From assembly GCF_900099925.1 (NCBI RefSeq), contig NZ_FNDE01000003.1, positions 119,937 through 183,936 of the forward strand: a stretch of DNA of 64,000 bases, read 5' to 3'. Origin of the DNA: Aneurinibacillus thermoaerophilus. GTDB lineage: Bacteria > Bacillota > Bacilli > Aneurinibacillales > Aneurinibacillaceae. Of this stretch, positions 44,258 through 53,118 are shown piece by piece. The notes under the pieces are model-generated. The model saw only the letters and a list, made by a program, of their open reading frames with translations, made no database searches and had not been told where the DNA came from. The translations under genes and the position numbers were made by a program. The stretch's first letter is position 1; each line of letters opens with the position of its first letter.

Positions 44258-44522
44258 TTAAAATAATATCCAGGATAAAGCAATGATATTGATGCTATTT
44301 GTAAGTATATGAAGTGACAATGGAGCGAATATACTTTGATACGTTTTAAAAAGATAAGCTAGACAACAGCCCATTATAAATAACGCCGCCCAGAGCATCG
44401 GTACAAAAAAATGAGCCATTGTAAAAATAAGAGCTGAACCTATCGTTGCTATTCCAAACCCATACTTTCTGCAAAGATACTTGTAAATCAAGCCGCGAAA
44501 AATTATTTCTTCGGTTATCGGA
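44258..44522 (-). pseudogene. 3' remnant of a CPBP (Abi) intramembrane protease gene
   Basis: The last ~85 codons encode PITEEIIFRGLIYKYLCRK, ALIFTMAHFF and APLSLHILTNSINIIALSW. These contain the EExxxR motif and both His residues of glutamic-type CPBP intramembrane proteases. The N-terminal membrane helices are missing and have been replaced by IS3-family transposase sequence. The reading frame continues without a stop into that transposase, giving a 275-codon chimera. Confidence 0.8.
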
Positions 44523-45165
44523 ACGAAGAACGGGAAGCGTATCTGTTCCAAATAATTGCCGTTTAAATAATGCCTGTTGTATCGTACGACTCGCATCCTT
44601 TGCCTCACAGGACAGACCCATATGATACGCAATGACCGAACGGTCATATACGTCCAGAACGGACTGGATGAAAAAGAAGCGGTCTTCTCGATATACCCGT
44701 ATTTAATGTCCGTTTCAAACAATTGATTCGAGCCGGTAATAATGCGGTTTCGTGCCAGCTTTTTCGGGTACGAATCCCGTTTTTGGCGCTGTGGCCGTAG
44801 AATATCCATCTCCTTGCATAATCGGTACACTTTTTTCTTGTTGATACAAAGCCCGTATGTCCGACGTAAAAAGACGGTCAGTTTACGGTACCCATAGGCA
44901 TAGGCTTCGCCTTCCATGCCTTCCATCAACCATTCTTTGATCTGTTCATCGGACACTTTTGTGCCGTCCTGCTTTAGGGAATAGCCCGGTATGGCTCGTC
45001 CCTCACTTTTCACTGGTTCCACGTTCTGCCCTTTTCGTTTTCGATGGTAGTAATACGTGGAGCGTGGAATCCGGGCAAAACGCAAGACTAGCCGTTTTGG
45101 ATAGCCCTGCTGAATATAGCGTTCCGCTACTTCAAGTTTTTCAGCAAGTGAGGGTTTTTCTTTTT
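44514..45165 (-). pseudogene. IS3-family transposase orfB, frameshifted and truncated
   Basis: It begins in the -1 frame at the end of orfA (KPSLAEKLEVAERYIQQGYPKRLVLRFARIPRSTYYYHRK). The HTH_21 region (AYGYRKLTVFLRRTYGLCINKKKVYRLCKEMDILRP) and the first catalytic Asp (LFETDIKYGYIEKTA) follow. A slip in a T-run near 44660 then breaks the frame. The continuation FFIQSVLDVYDRSVIAYHMG and KDASRTIQQAL lies in another frame, up to LPVLRSDN. The catalytic Glu and C-terminus are deleted, so no active transposase is possible. Confidence 0.8.
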
Positions 45166-45438
45166 TATCAAATCACGTAAAATCGCAAGTTCTAATGCTT
45201 GTTCGCCAAGTAACCGTTTAAGTTGTTCGTTTTCTTTCACAACTTCTTCGGCATCAAGGACCGGAACCATAGAGAAATCAATTTCTCCATGTTTTCCGCT
45301 CTCGAACTCTCGCTTCCAGCACCCCACCATGTTAGCAGATAACTCATAACGGCGGGCAACGGCTGCTAAATTACCGGTCTCTTTCGCTTCTTTCACCACT
45401 TGTTTTTTGAAATCAATGGAATACTTTCTTCTTGTCAT
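45127..45438 (-). CDS. IS3-family transposase orfA (HTH protein)
   Basis: The 103-residue protein has an N-terminal helix-turn-helix (YSIDFKKQVVKEAKETGNLAAVARRYELSANMVGCWKREFE) and a C-terminal leucine-zipper-like helix (VVKENEQLKRLLGEQALELAILRDLIKKKNP). An AAAAAAG tract near its end is the usual site for -1 frameshifting into orfB in this family. A Shine-Dalgarno sequence GAGGGGGAAG is present. It is intact, but its orfB partner is dead. Confidence 0.88.
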   Translation of the reverse strand: MTRRKYSIDFKKQVVKEAKETGNLAAVARRYELSANMVGCWKREFESGKHGEIDFSMVPVLDAEEVVKENEQLKRLLGEQALELAILRDLIKKKNPHLLKNLK

Positions 45439-45512
45439 TGATGTCTTCCCCCTCTGTCACTATAAGTGTAATCAAAATACACCCTTAGTGTCCAACTTCT
45501 CTAGGGGGCTAA

Positions 45513-45766
45513 AGAGGTTTTAGAATACGATATAGTAGATTGGTTGATAAATATTCCTCGATCTGCTCCTTACTAAGTCTGATGAATGTTTTGCTTTGAA
45601 AAGGATTTACGTTTTGTTCCAGACATCGTTTCCATGAATCGTATATTAGGGGACGAATGGATGGGCTTGTATTGTTTCCAGAAATAAATTGTTCCCATTC
45701 ATATTCAAGCTTTGCTCGTTCTAATTTAGGACTAGCACACGCATCTAAAGCAATTAGATGATCCAT
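45513..45766 (-). pseudogene. 5' fragment of a sigma-54-type (AcoR-like) activator cut by the IS
   Basis: ATG at 45766 has GGAGG 9 nt upstream. The ~83 codons give LERAKLEYEWEQFISGN, SIRPLIYDSWKRCLEQNVNP and KTFIRLSKEQIEEYLSTNLLYRIL. This N-terminal IRPxIxxSWxRC pattern is typical of AcoR/Fis-family regulators of sigma-54 promoters. GAF, AAA+ and Fis domains are lost where the IS3 element begins. Confidence 0.7.
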
Positions 45767-45904
45767 AGCTATAATCCTCCGTAAAATGTAGTAGGTATCC
45801 ACTAGTGCTATATGGGAAGTTTTCTATACTTTTTATTATAATTATAATGGTAATTTTGGTAATATTTAAACTGTTTCATCTTAAAAAAATGTTTTATATA
45901 AGTC

Positions 45905-46009
45905 TTACTTGAAAAATCGCCATCCATTTGTGGTGAAGGTAAGAAGCTTGGAAAACATGGCTGGATTCTGGTCTTTTGGTAGGGTTTCTGCATAAACGTA
46001 GCTGAAAAA
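45905..46009 (-). pseudogene. 3' tail of an unidentified gene
   Basis: The minus-strand frame gives YVYAETLPKDQNPAMFSKLL then TFTTNGWRFFK and stop. Composition and the clean end suggest a genuine C-terminus, but stops close the frame upstream. The family is not recognised. Confidence 0.35.
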
Positions 46010-46074
46010 TTATCACAGAATTTTAGAATAAGAAATCAATTAAGTGAAAACGGAAATAAAACCCTCATGTACAC

Positions 46075-46107
46075 AAAAAGAGCTGTGAAATACTCATAGC
46101 TCTTTTT
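46075..46107. terminator. Bidirectional intrinsic terminator
   Basis: AAAAAGAGCT pairs with AGCTCTTTTT around a 13-nt loop, with T-runs both ways; it lies 80 bp beyond the DUF1835 gene stop. Confidence 0.8.
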
Positions 46108-46186
46108 TGGTGATAAATGGTGTTTTGGAAAGAATCCTTCTACAATTACAAGCAAAGGAATTCTTATATATTTTCCAATTTCCTCT

Positions 46187-47221
46187 TTATTGCAGTCGGA
46201 CGCTATAATACCTCATAGCTTCCAAACTGCCTATTGCTTCAAAAACATTTTGACTTATCAGCATTCTAAGTCGATATTCCAGAAATTCATCACCGACATA
46301 TTGTTCCAGGCTCCCTAAAGCTTCTCCAATCACTCTCGCTGCTTTCATGAAATTTTTTTGCTTCTGCTTGTTATGAAACTTCTGAGCCGCCTGGATAATA
46401 TATGAGTCACACCACTCTTCTGTAACACTCTCCACGCATCCATTTTTCCAAATACGCAATACTTCCCGCGTATCAGCAAGACGAAGCCATTCTTCAACAA
46501 GCCTGTCCCGGTTCTGAATTGTTAGTGGCTGAATGAGCCTATCTATTTCATCATATATAGTCTGCAATCGTTCCGTGCTAATTTCCCCTGTATATAAAGA
46601 CCTAGTATCCTGTCGATTGAAATGCTGTTTATAGGCTTCTGCAGTATTAATAATAGTAATCGTATTTATTTTCTCTCTTAACAGATACAAAACGAATCGG
46701 AGTCCAGTTTGCTCATGGGCGTTTTCTCCTGTCCAAATTGTGACGGGCACATCCGAAGGAATCGAGTAAATTTCATTGAGGGCGGTTTGAAAGTGCTGCA
46801 TATAATGCGTGCTGTCTCCTTCGCTGTAGCGAAAATGCTCTGTAAACCACTCTTTTCTCGCCTCCCTGCCTTCTTCAGTGTGCAATTGCCATACAGGACC
46901 AATAGAAAACAGGTCAGAAAACGTAATCACTTTCTCTTCTCCACTTACCCCTGACTCCTTAAGTACCATTCGTAGAGATCCAGAAGCAGAAACACCAAAA
47001 ATAATATGTACTTTTTTGTATGGCTTGTTTTCTTTGTTATGCATCTGATTGACTTTGTAATTCAGAATTTGCTTATATGTCTTGCTCATATCAGTAAAAA
47101 ATTGTTCTTGGCTGTATTGCGTTTCTTCCACCAGATTCATTCTCAAGAATATATGGTACAACAATGTTTTCGCTTCTTTTTCTGGCAAATCATCTATTAT
47201 TTTCTTTAGATTTTCTATCAT
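46187..47221 (-). CDS. DUF1835 (plus DUF3658-like) domain protein
   Basis: The 344-residue soluble protein has an N-terminal helical part (~1-65), a DUF1835 domain (~68-200: KKVHIIFGVSASGSLRMVLKESG, VITFSDLFSIGPVWQLHTEEG, PVTIWTGENAHEQTGLRFVLYLL) and a C-terminal part (~220-340: WLRLADTREVLRIWKNGCVESVTEEWCDSYII, EAIGSLEAMRYYSVRL). The biochemical role of the family is unknown. It is monocistronic in the accessory region. Confidence 0.8.
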   Translation of the reverse strand: MIENLKKIIDDLPEKEAKTLLYHIFLRMNLVEETQYSQEQFFTDMSKTYKQILNYKVNQMHNKENKPYKKVHIIFGVSASGSLRMVLKESGVSGEEKVITFSDLFSIGPVWQLHTEEGREARKEWFTEHFRYSEGDSTHYMQHFQTALNEIYSIPSDVPVTIWTGENAHEQTGLRFVLYLLREKINTITIINTAEAYKQHFNRQDTRSLYTGEISTERLQTIYDEIDRLIQPLTIQNRDRLVEEWLRLADTREVLRIWKNGCVESVTEEWCDSYIIQAAQKFHNKQKQKNFMKAARVIGEALGSLEQYVGDEFLEYRLRMLISQNVFEAIGSLEAMRYYSVRLQ

Positions 47222-47264
47222 TGTTTTATCATTCCTTTCTATATCGCAAAAACTATCATATGTA

Positions 47265-48097
47265 TTATAATATAAGATCAGGGGATATGTAATAATTATC
47301 CATCATTTTCAAAAAAGGGATATGATCAGTATCAGTTGCAGATTGAAGATTTTCTGGCAAAGTTACGTTCACCATTTCAGCTGTTTTTGTATAAAAAGGG
47401 GCAATTGAACTTCCTGCATATAATATAATCACTATACCGGATAAAAACAAACGAATTAATTTTTTCTTTAAATAAGGAACCGCCATTGGTACGAGAAAGA
47501 TAAGCGACGCTAAGTCGACAAATGGAAGGACTTTGTTTCCTGGGAGAAACACAGCTAAAACAAGCGTTCCTGGAATCAGTAGTAATCCTGTTGCTAATAC
47601 AGCTGGATTTCCAACTAGTCAGGTGGTGTCCAGTCCAATATAGAAGGGAAGCAAAGAAGCGATTACAGATATCGTGATGCTATTTGTCACAGTGTGCACA
47701 ACGCCGCCTGTCAGCATGAAATGCCAATAATTAAAAATATCAATGTTTACAGTTTTCGTAAGCTTTAACAATAATAGAATTACATTTAAAATAATCGCTC
47801 CAAAAACAACAAACGGAACAATCGGAGTTCCCCAACCGATCGTAGCACCGACTGGCCATCCGGGATCAGCAACGGTTAACTTTAGCTCAAAACGGTTAAC
47901 CATTGATTCTGCGGCAAGATCAAGAATATCTAGTAATAAGCCAATGACTAAATTAATTCCTACAAACCCAATCTCAATTAACATCGCTGCTTTAAAAGCT
48001 TGACCAATCTTTACTTGAAAAACAATTCAAGAATAAAGAAAATGATCGGCATCATCACAGAAGGTCCTAATTGTATTAACGATTCGATCATTGTCAT
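47265..48097 (-). pseudogene. Decayed PTS galactitol-type IIC (GatC-like) gene
   Basis: The gene starts well (ATG 48097 after AGGAGGGGC; IESLIQLGPSVMMPIIFFIL), but a frameshift follows after ~22 codons. The second frame gives IGFVGINLVIGLLLD, GWPVGATIGWGTPI and LTKTVNIDIFNYWHFMLTGG. A large internal deletion then joins SVIASLL to PFYIGLDT. Finally an in-frame TGA precedes LVGNPAVLATGLLLIP, VFLPGNKVLPFVDLA and the C-terminus. Intact proteins are ~420-460 residues. With three separate lesions this galactitol-type transporter is not functional. Confidence 0.82.
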
Positions 48098-48179
48098 TTG
48101 AGCCCCTCCTCCTTATTTGTCGTAAACATTCGTAATTAAACGACTACATAAATAACACTCACCTCCTAAAAAAACAAAA

Positions 48180-48230
48180 AACCCTACAAAAACCTAGCTT
48201 AACAACGACTAGAGCTCTGTAGGGTTTCGC
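48180..48230 (-). terminator. Long-stem hairpin between the two relics
   Basis: ACCCTACA pairs with TGTAGGGT across a long interior, and a T-rich tract follows on the minus strand. It could be the terminator or antitermination target between the GlpP-like relic and the gatC-like relic. Confidence 0.5.
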
Positions 48231-48252
48231 TTATTCACATAACCCGTATAAG

Positions 48253-48490
48253 CTATTTTGTTTTCCAAAGAGCAGGATGACTCGTTGTAACCCTTTTTAT
48301 TCCACAATCAAACAATTCTGTTATCATTTCATTCGTAGAAATATATTCATTTCGTGACATTTTTTCGTGAAACCTTGTAAATTTCCAATGTGTGTTTCGG
48401 ACAATAATACATAAGGTGATTCACTTTTAAGCGCTTTAAGAAAATTTGTAAGCTCCTGTACTGAGGGAATAATCGTATTTATTGTTAATT
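48253..48490 (-). pseudogene. Relic of a GlpP-like antiterminator gene
   Basis: One frame gives IPSVQELTNFLKALKSESPYVLLSETHIGNLQGFTKKCHE and a second gives MITELFDCGIKRVTTSHPALW. They recall the N- and C-termini of glycerol-3-phosphate-responsive antiterminators (ALKSPAPY-like start; GVSTSNPALW-like end). The middle ~100 residues and the start codon are missing. It may have controlled the adjacent PTS gene. The identification rests on short similarity. Confidence 0.5.
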
Positions 48491-48566
48491 GTCAAATGTA
48501 TTTTGCCTTTTTAGGTGTTAGTAAAACCCAACCGACTTAATATTAGATACTACAAGCACGCTTTTG

Positions 48567-51500
48567 CTAAGCCCCGACAATATCTTCCGAATTCTTGTTA
48601 ATCTCGTCGATAATGCGAATAATTTTCCGCGCATCGTCCATGTTATCTTTAAAAAGTTCGACAATGCCGCCTGCGGTTTTAAATGGTTCTTCCTGCAATA
48701 CTTTTTTATCCATGACTCCGTTTCTAACGAAGTAATCAATAATCAGTTTGACGAAGCGGCTTTGGTTGATGTTAAGTCGTTCACTAGATAAAAACTCGGA
48801 AAAGGCCTCATTAGCCGCTTGCGGGTCAAGACCAACAATTTGACGAACAAGTTTCGTCACTGGTGTTTCCCCAAACTCTTTTTGATAATCTTCCTTTGTG
48901 CCAAGCTCGTTCCATAGAATCTCTTCTAATGCTTTTAAATCTTGGGCTGTTAACTTTTTGTTGTTTCTTAATTTGTAAATTGCGATTTGGTCACGGTGTT
49001 CATGAAGGTAATGGTGAACTTTTTTTCGATAGCTTTGCAGGTCATTGACATCAAACATCGGGCCGTTTTCTTTCACTTCTAAGATTTCGTCTTTAAAGTT
49101 CGTGTAATAAATTTTTTGCGTCTCTTTTTCAAGGAATTTGACTAAATCACGTAACGCTTCGCGAACAGTTTCTAATTCAAAAATATCAGCTTCGCTCCAA
49201 AACTCTTCTGTTTGTACTTTTTCAATGATATATTTTTGTTCTACCACTTGAGGAATTGAACCAAGCCTGGATAACGCTTCGGCGGTTCGGATGACGCTTT
49301 TAATCGGCTTTGTCGCATTTTTTGTTTGCAGTTTTGCCAACTCAATCGTGTACATAAGTAAATCAAAACGTTTCGCAAATTCGTCATCGTTCAGCGGAAC
49401 AATGAGCGGCGAGATGTATTTTTTGATCTCATTTACATCCATCGCTGCTAAAGAGTCCCACTTGGCTCTATTTTTAAACTTGTGCACATATTGAATATGT
49501 TGGCGTACACGGAAGTTTTCTTCGTTTAGCTTATTGATTTCGGCTAGTACCTCATCAATGAATTCATTGCGATGGGCAATATACTCTTCTTCTTGATATT
49601 GTAAATGTTGCAGTTCTTTAATGATTTCAACTTTAGAGTTAAACAAACGCTCCGTTAAGCTTTCCACCGCTTTTCCTTCGATCCCTTTTGGGTTTTCTCG
49701 GAAAAACTCGAAGTTGCCGCAATAGTCGAAAATGAGGAAGTGGGTTTTATCTTGATCGATTCCTAATAAGTCTTTACATAAGCGGGTTCCGCGCCCAATC
49801 ATTTGCCAAAACTTTGATTTGGAGCGTACTTTCTTGAAGAACACAAGGTTCACAACTTCTGGAATATCCACTCCAGTATCAAGCATATCGACCGATACGG
49901 CAATTTGCAGCAGTTTGTTGCGGTCAGAAAAATCATCGATTAACGTTTGGTAATAGTTCACACTGTAATCAATAACCCGTGCGAAGCCACCTTTGTACTC
50001 AGGAAACAATTGATCAAAGCGCTGTACAATTCTTTCCGCGTGACGATGGTTTTTCGCAAAAATAATCGTTTTTCCAAGTTTGTCTCCACCTTCAACGCGA
50101 ATTCCTTTTTCCATCAAATTTTTAAGCACGGTATCGATCGTATCGTCATTAAACAGCCATTCATTTAATGCCGCGCTGTCAATATCCTCGCCTACTTCAT
50201 CATCAAACGTTTCTTCGTATCGTTCTTTTTCTTCCTCAGATAAGTCATCATAATGAATACCTTCTTCAAGAAACTTTAGTTTTGTCTCAATCGTACGATA
50301 ATCAACTAAATATCCATCTTGAACCGCTTGATCTAATTCATAGGCATAGGTCGGTACACCGTTTTCTAAATCGAACACTTCATATGTATTGCGGTCAATT
50401 TCGTCCTTCGGTGTTGCGGTAAGCCCGAGTAACATCGCATCAAAATAGTGAAAAATCGCCCGATATTTTTTATAAATGCTTCGATGAGATTCATCGACGA
50501 TAATTAAATCAAAATGCCCAACCGTAAAGAGACGTTTTCCGTCTTTTCGTTTCGCTTCGTCAATCGCGTTCATCATCGTCGGATAAGTCGAAAACACCAT
50601 CCGGCTTTCTTCCGGATTATCTTTATTATCAAGTAAATTACAAAGCGTTAAATTCGGCAGCAAATGACTAAAATTATTTTTTGCTTGCGTTACAAGCGTT
50701 TTGCGGTCAGCTAAAAACAAAATATTTTTCACCCAATTGTGGCGGGTGAGCACATCAACAATCGAAATCGCCGTCCGTGTTTTGCCGCTCCCTGTCGCCA
50801 TGACAAGCAATGCTTTGCGCCGTTTTTTCTCAAGGGCGTCACATACGGCTAAAACCGCTTCTTTTTGGTAATAGCGGTTTGTAATATTGTCATTGATTTT
50901 TACATTTTTTAACGGCAAATTCATTGTGCGGCGATCGATCAGTAAGCGTAACTCTTCTTTATTATAAAAACCGGAAATTTTCCGCGCCGGATAGTTCAGA
51001 TCATCCCAAATGTTCGTTTCAAAACCGTTTGTATAGAAAATAATCGGGCGTTGGCCGTACATTTTTTCGATGCAGTCGGCATATAGTTTCGCCTGTTGCT
51101 TTCCTTTGTTCGGGTCAGCGGTTGTTCGTTTCGCTTCGATGACCGCAAGCGGTTTGCCGTTGTCGCCAAAAAGGACGTAATCGACATAGCCGATTCCTTC
51201 CTGATTCGGCATGCCAACAACAGGGTATTCAATGACAACATCCTTTTTAAATTCCCAGCCTGCAAGCTTCAAGTCCAAGTCAATATATTTCTTTCTTGTT
51301 TCAAATTCGCTTGATTCATCGACTTGGAAATCGTACTCTTTCGTGTTCGCTTCCCGTTTGGCTGTGAGAAGAGCGCGCAGCTGTTCGTTTTCTTTCATCA
51401 TCTCTTCAAGACGCTTGTCTTTCGAGCTTAGCCGTTCGTATAAATCCTTTAATTCTTCCGGACGCTCACGCTTTTCCTCGCCGATTTGCAGCAATGATTC

Positions 51501-51908
51501 ATCAAAGTCAGCAGCAGTATATTCATCGGAATAACAATAATCAATCCAAGAGACGAACTGATGAAGATTGTGAAGGGAAAGAATTGCTTCTTCTCTCGTA
51601 ATCATCGAGTTCGTGTGAACTGCGACATTTCCAAGTTTGACAATGTAACGCAATAACGGTAATAAATCTTCGTCAATGATCGACAAAAATCCATGATGAT
51701 GAATCAAGCTTGAAAGGTTGTCCTGATAAGGAGCTTTCAAGGCGCTGTCAAAGCTGTATACCCACTTTACCGCAAGTTCCAGCGCGCGGCGCGTCAAAAT
51801 CGCACACGTCGCCGGGCTGACAATCAAAGCTTTTTCGGCTTCTAGACAGGCATTCGTAAAGCTCTCATAATGTGGCTTCTCTACTAAAAAATGAAAATTG
51901 GATAGCAA
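48567..51908 (-). CDS. hsdR: Type I restriction enzyme R subunit
   Basis: TTG at 51908 after ACGGGAGGGG is preferred; a longer reading overlaps hsdS by 32 bp. The ~1113-residue subunit has an N-terminal DUF4145-like helical domain (~10-120). A PD-(D/E)xK nuclease (GYVDYVLFGDNGKPLAVIEAKRT) comes next. The SF2 motor follows: LLVMATGSGKTRTAISI, DLIIVDESHRS, LLGLTATPKDE, QIAVSVDMLDTGVDIPEV, QMIGRGTRLC. A C-terminal assembly domain completes it. It translocates and cuts DNA lacking the host methyl mark. It is last in the hsdM-hsdS-hsdR operon and looks intact. Confidence 0.93.
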   Translation of the reverse strand: MLSNFHFLVEKPHYESFTNACLEAEKALIVSPATCAILTRRALELAVKWVYSFDSALKAPYQDNLSSLIHHHGFLSIIDEDLLPLLRYIVKLGNVAVHTNSMITREEAILSLHNLHQFVSWIDYCYSDEYTAADFDESLLQIGEEKRERPEELKDLYERLSSKDKRLEEMMKENEQLRALLTAKREANTKEYDFQVDESSEFETRKKYIDLDLKLAGWEFKKDVVIEYPVVGMPNQEGIGYVDYVLFGDNGKPLAVIEAKRTTADPNKGKQQAKLYADCIEKMYGQRPIIFYTNGFETNIWDDLNYPARKISGFYNKEELRLLIDRRTMNLPLKNVKINDNITNRYYQKEAVLAVCDALEKKRRKALLVMATGSGKTRTAISIVDVLTRHNWVKNILFLADRKTLVTQAKNNFSHLLPNLTLCNLLDNKDNPEESRMVFSTYPTMMNAIDEAKRKDGKRLFTVGHFDLIIVDESHRSIYKKYRAIFHYFDAMLLGLTATPKDEIDRNTYEVFDLENGVPTYAYELDQAVQDGYLVDYRTIETKLKFLEEGIHYDDLSEEEKERYEETFDDEVGEDIDSAALNEWLFNDDTIDTVLKNLMEKGIRVEGGDKLGKTIIFAKNHRHAERIVQRFDQLFPEYKGGFARVIDYSVNYYQTLIDDFSDRNKLLQIAVSVDMLDTGVDIPEVVNLVFFKKVRSKSKFWQMIGRGTRLCKDLLGIDQDKTHFLIFDYCGNFEFFRENPKGIEGKAVESLTERLFNSKVEIIKELQHLQYQEEEYIAHRNEFIDEVLAEINKLNEENFRVRQHIQYVHKFKNRAKWDSLAAMDVNEIKKYISPLIVPLNDDEFAKRFDLLMYTIELAKLQTKNATKPIKSVIRTAEALSRLGSIPQVVEQKYIIEKVQTEEFWSEADIFELETVREALRDLVKFLEKETQKIYYTNFKDEILEVKENGPMFDVNDLQSYRKKVHHYLHEHRDQIAIYKLRNNKKLTAQDLKALEEILWNELGTKEDYQKEFGETPVTKLVRQIVGLDPQAANEAFSEFLSSERLNINQSRFVKLIIDYFVRNGVMDKKVLQEEPFKTAGGIVELFKDNMDDARKIIRIIDEINKNSEDIVGA

Positions 51909-51951
51909 CAAACACCCCTCCCGTAATCGAAACCATTTCTCTCTATATTTG

Positions 51952-53112
51952 TTAATCACTAAACAATTCTCCCTTAAATGCACGTTGCATAAGGGAGTTG
52001 AAGTTATTCTCTAATTCATTTAATTGTTGTAAGCATTTATTTTTCTCTGCTAGAACTTTATAAAAGATGTTGCTAAACTCCTTTTGCTTATTTATTGCGG
52101 GAACTGGTACTAATATTTCTTTAATTTGTTGAAAATCGAGATTATCAGCTGTAACTGATCTAACTCGGTTTAATAAAACTTTCTGGTAAAATTCAAAGAA
52201 ATAAAGTAAATATTCAACAGTTATCTTATTTTTATCCACTACAAAAGCCTTCATATCTTGATTTACTGTCACTTCTCTAGTATTTATCGCTATAGGAAGC
52301 TTTTTCTTTAGAATCCCACTTCTGATAACCATCAAAAGTGAATTAGGTGGGATTAACTTAGCTGAACTATTTGCTATTGCATCCTCATTAATATGATCAA
52401 TACTATCATTTATAACAATATCCTTCATATCCTTTGGGGTTACCCAAGGTATATTTCCTATATAGTATTCCGGATTACTTTTTGATGGTGTACCCCCTCC
52501 AAAAATGTGAACACATAATTCATGAAGTGGTTCTGTTTTAAACCCTAAAGAATTTTGCACTGGATCGCCAAACATCTCCAAAAACACACTTTGCGTTAAC
52601 TGGTCTAACGCTTCAATTTGGGCTTTTCGTTTGTCGATGAGTTCTTGGGCTTTGTCTAATGCTTTTAAAATCTTTATTTGATTTTCTATATCGGAAACCG
52701 GTATCTTAATATTCTCTATATCTTTTTTACTTATAGCTTTAAAAGTACTTCCTGTCCCCATATTTTCTATTTCATTTTTCTTATAGTTTAGTGCATAAAA
52801 TAAATATTTATAGTTAATCATATCATTATTCGCTCTGATAGCAGCCAATCCCCTACCAATACAGCACTTTGTATTCGCAATATTAACATCTCCTACAGGT
52901 GCTCGTACTGACATTAATATATCGTTTTTATTTGCAATTTTTAAAGGTGCAGAACAATAAATCTTGGGAGTTGGATACAGTTTTCCAAAATCAGCTTTCC
53001 CCTGAAAAAAAGGCAATCCTTCTTTCCTATTATTATATGTATCAGAAGAAGGAGATTGTCCCATGATTATTTCACATACTTCTGAAACTCTTTTATACTT
53101 AATTGCAGTCAT
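51952..53112 (-). CDS. hsdS: Type I restriction-modification specificity subunit
   Basis: The 386-residue protein has two target-recognition domains (~1-150, VSEVCEIIMGQSPSSDTYN; ~185-345, LHELCVHIFGGGTPSKSNPEYYIGNIPWVTPKD). They are separated and followed by conserved helices (IENQIKILKALDKAQELIDKRKAQIEALDQL; KQKEFSNIFYKVLAEKNKCLQQLNELENNFNSLMQRAFKG). The spacer sets a bipartite recognition site that cannot be read from sequence. It starts 6 bp after hsdM. Confidence 0.92.
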   Translation of the reverse strand: MTAIKYKRVSEVCEIIMGQSPSSDTYNNRKEGLPFFQGKADFGKLYPTPKIYCSAPLKIANKNDILMSVRAPVGDVNIANTKCCIGRGLAAIRANNDMINYKYLFYALNYKKNEIENMGTGSTFKAISKKDIENIKIPVSDIENQIKILKALDKAQELIDKRKAQIEALDQLTQSVFLEMFGDPVQNSLGFKTEPLHELCVHIFGGGTPSKSNPEYYIGNIPWVTPKDMKDIVINDSIDHINEDAIANSSAKLIPPNSLLMVIRSGILKKKLPIAINTREVTVNQDMKAFVVDKNKITVEYLLYFFEFYQKVLLNRVRSVTADNLDFQQIKEILVPVPAINKQKEFSNIFYKVLAEKNKCLQQLNELENNFNSLMQRAFKGELFSD

Positions 53113-53118
53113 AATGCT

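Larger units (their letters stand above)
44514..45512 (-). mobile_element. Truncated IS3-family (IS150-like) insertion sequence
   Basis: About 1.0 kb of an element that is normally ~1.4-1.5 kb remains. The orfA-side end is present (near 45505-45512, with GTTGGACAC inside), and orfA is intact. orfB is frameshifted and ends at its second catalytic Asp (RSDN), where sequence switches to a CPBP protease gene across the shared stretch TCCGATAAC (44514-44522). The other end of the IS is gone. Confidence 0.8.
45767..46186. other. 420-base stretch without an intact gene
   Basis: It holds the upstream region of the truncated activator, a 35-codon gene tail (45905-46009) and the terminator at 46075-46107. 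I see no other coding signal; it is strongly A+T-rich. Confidence 0.5.
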
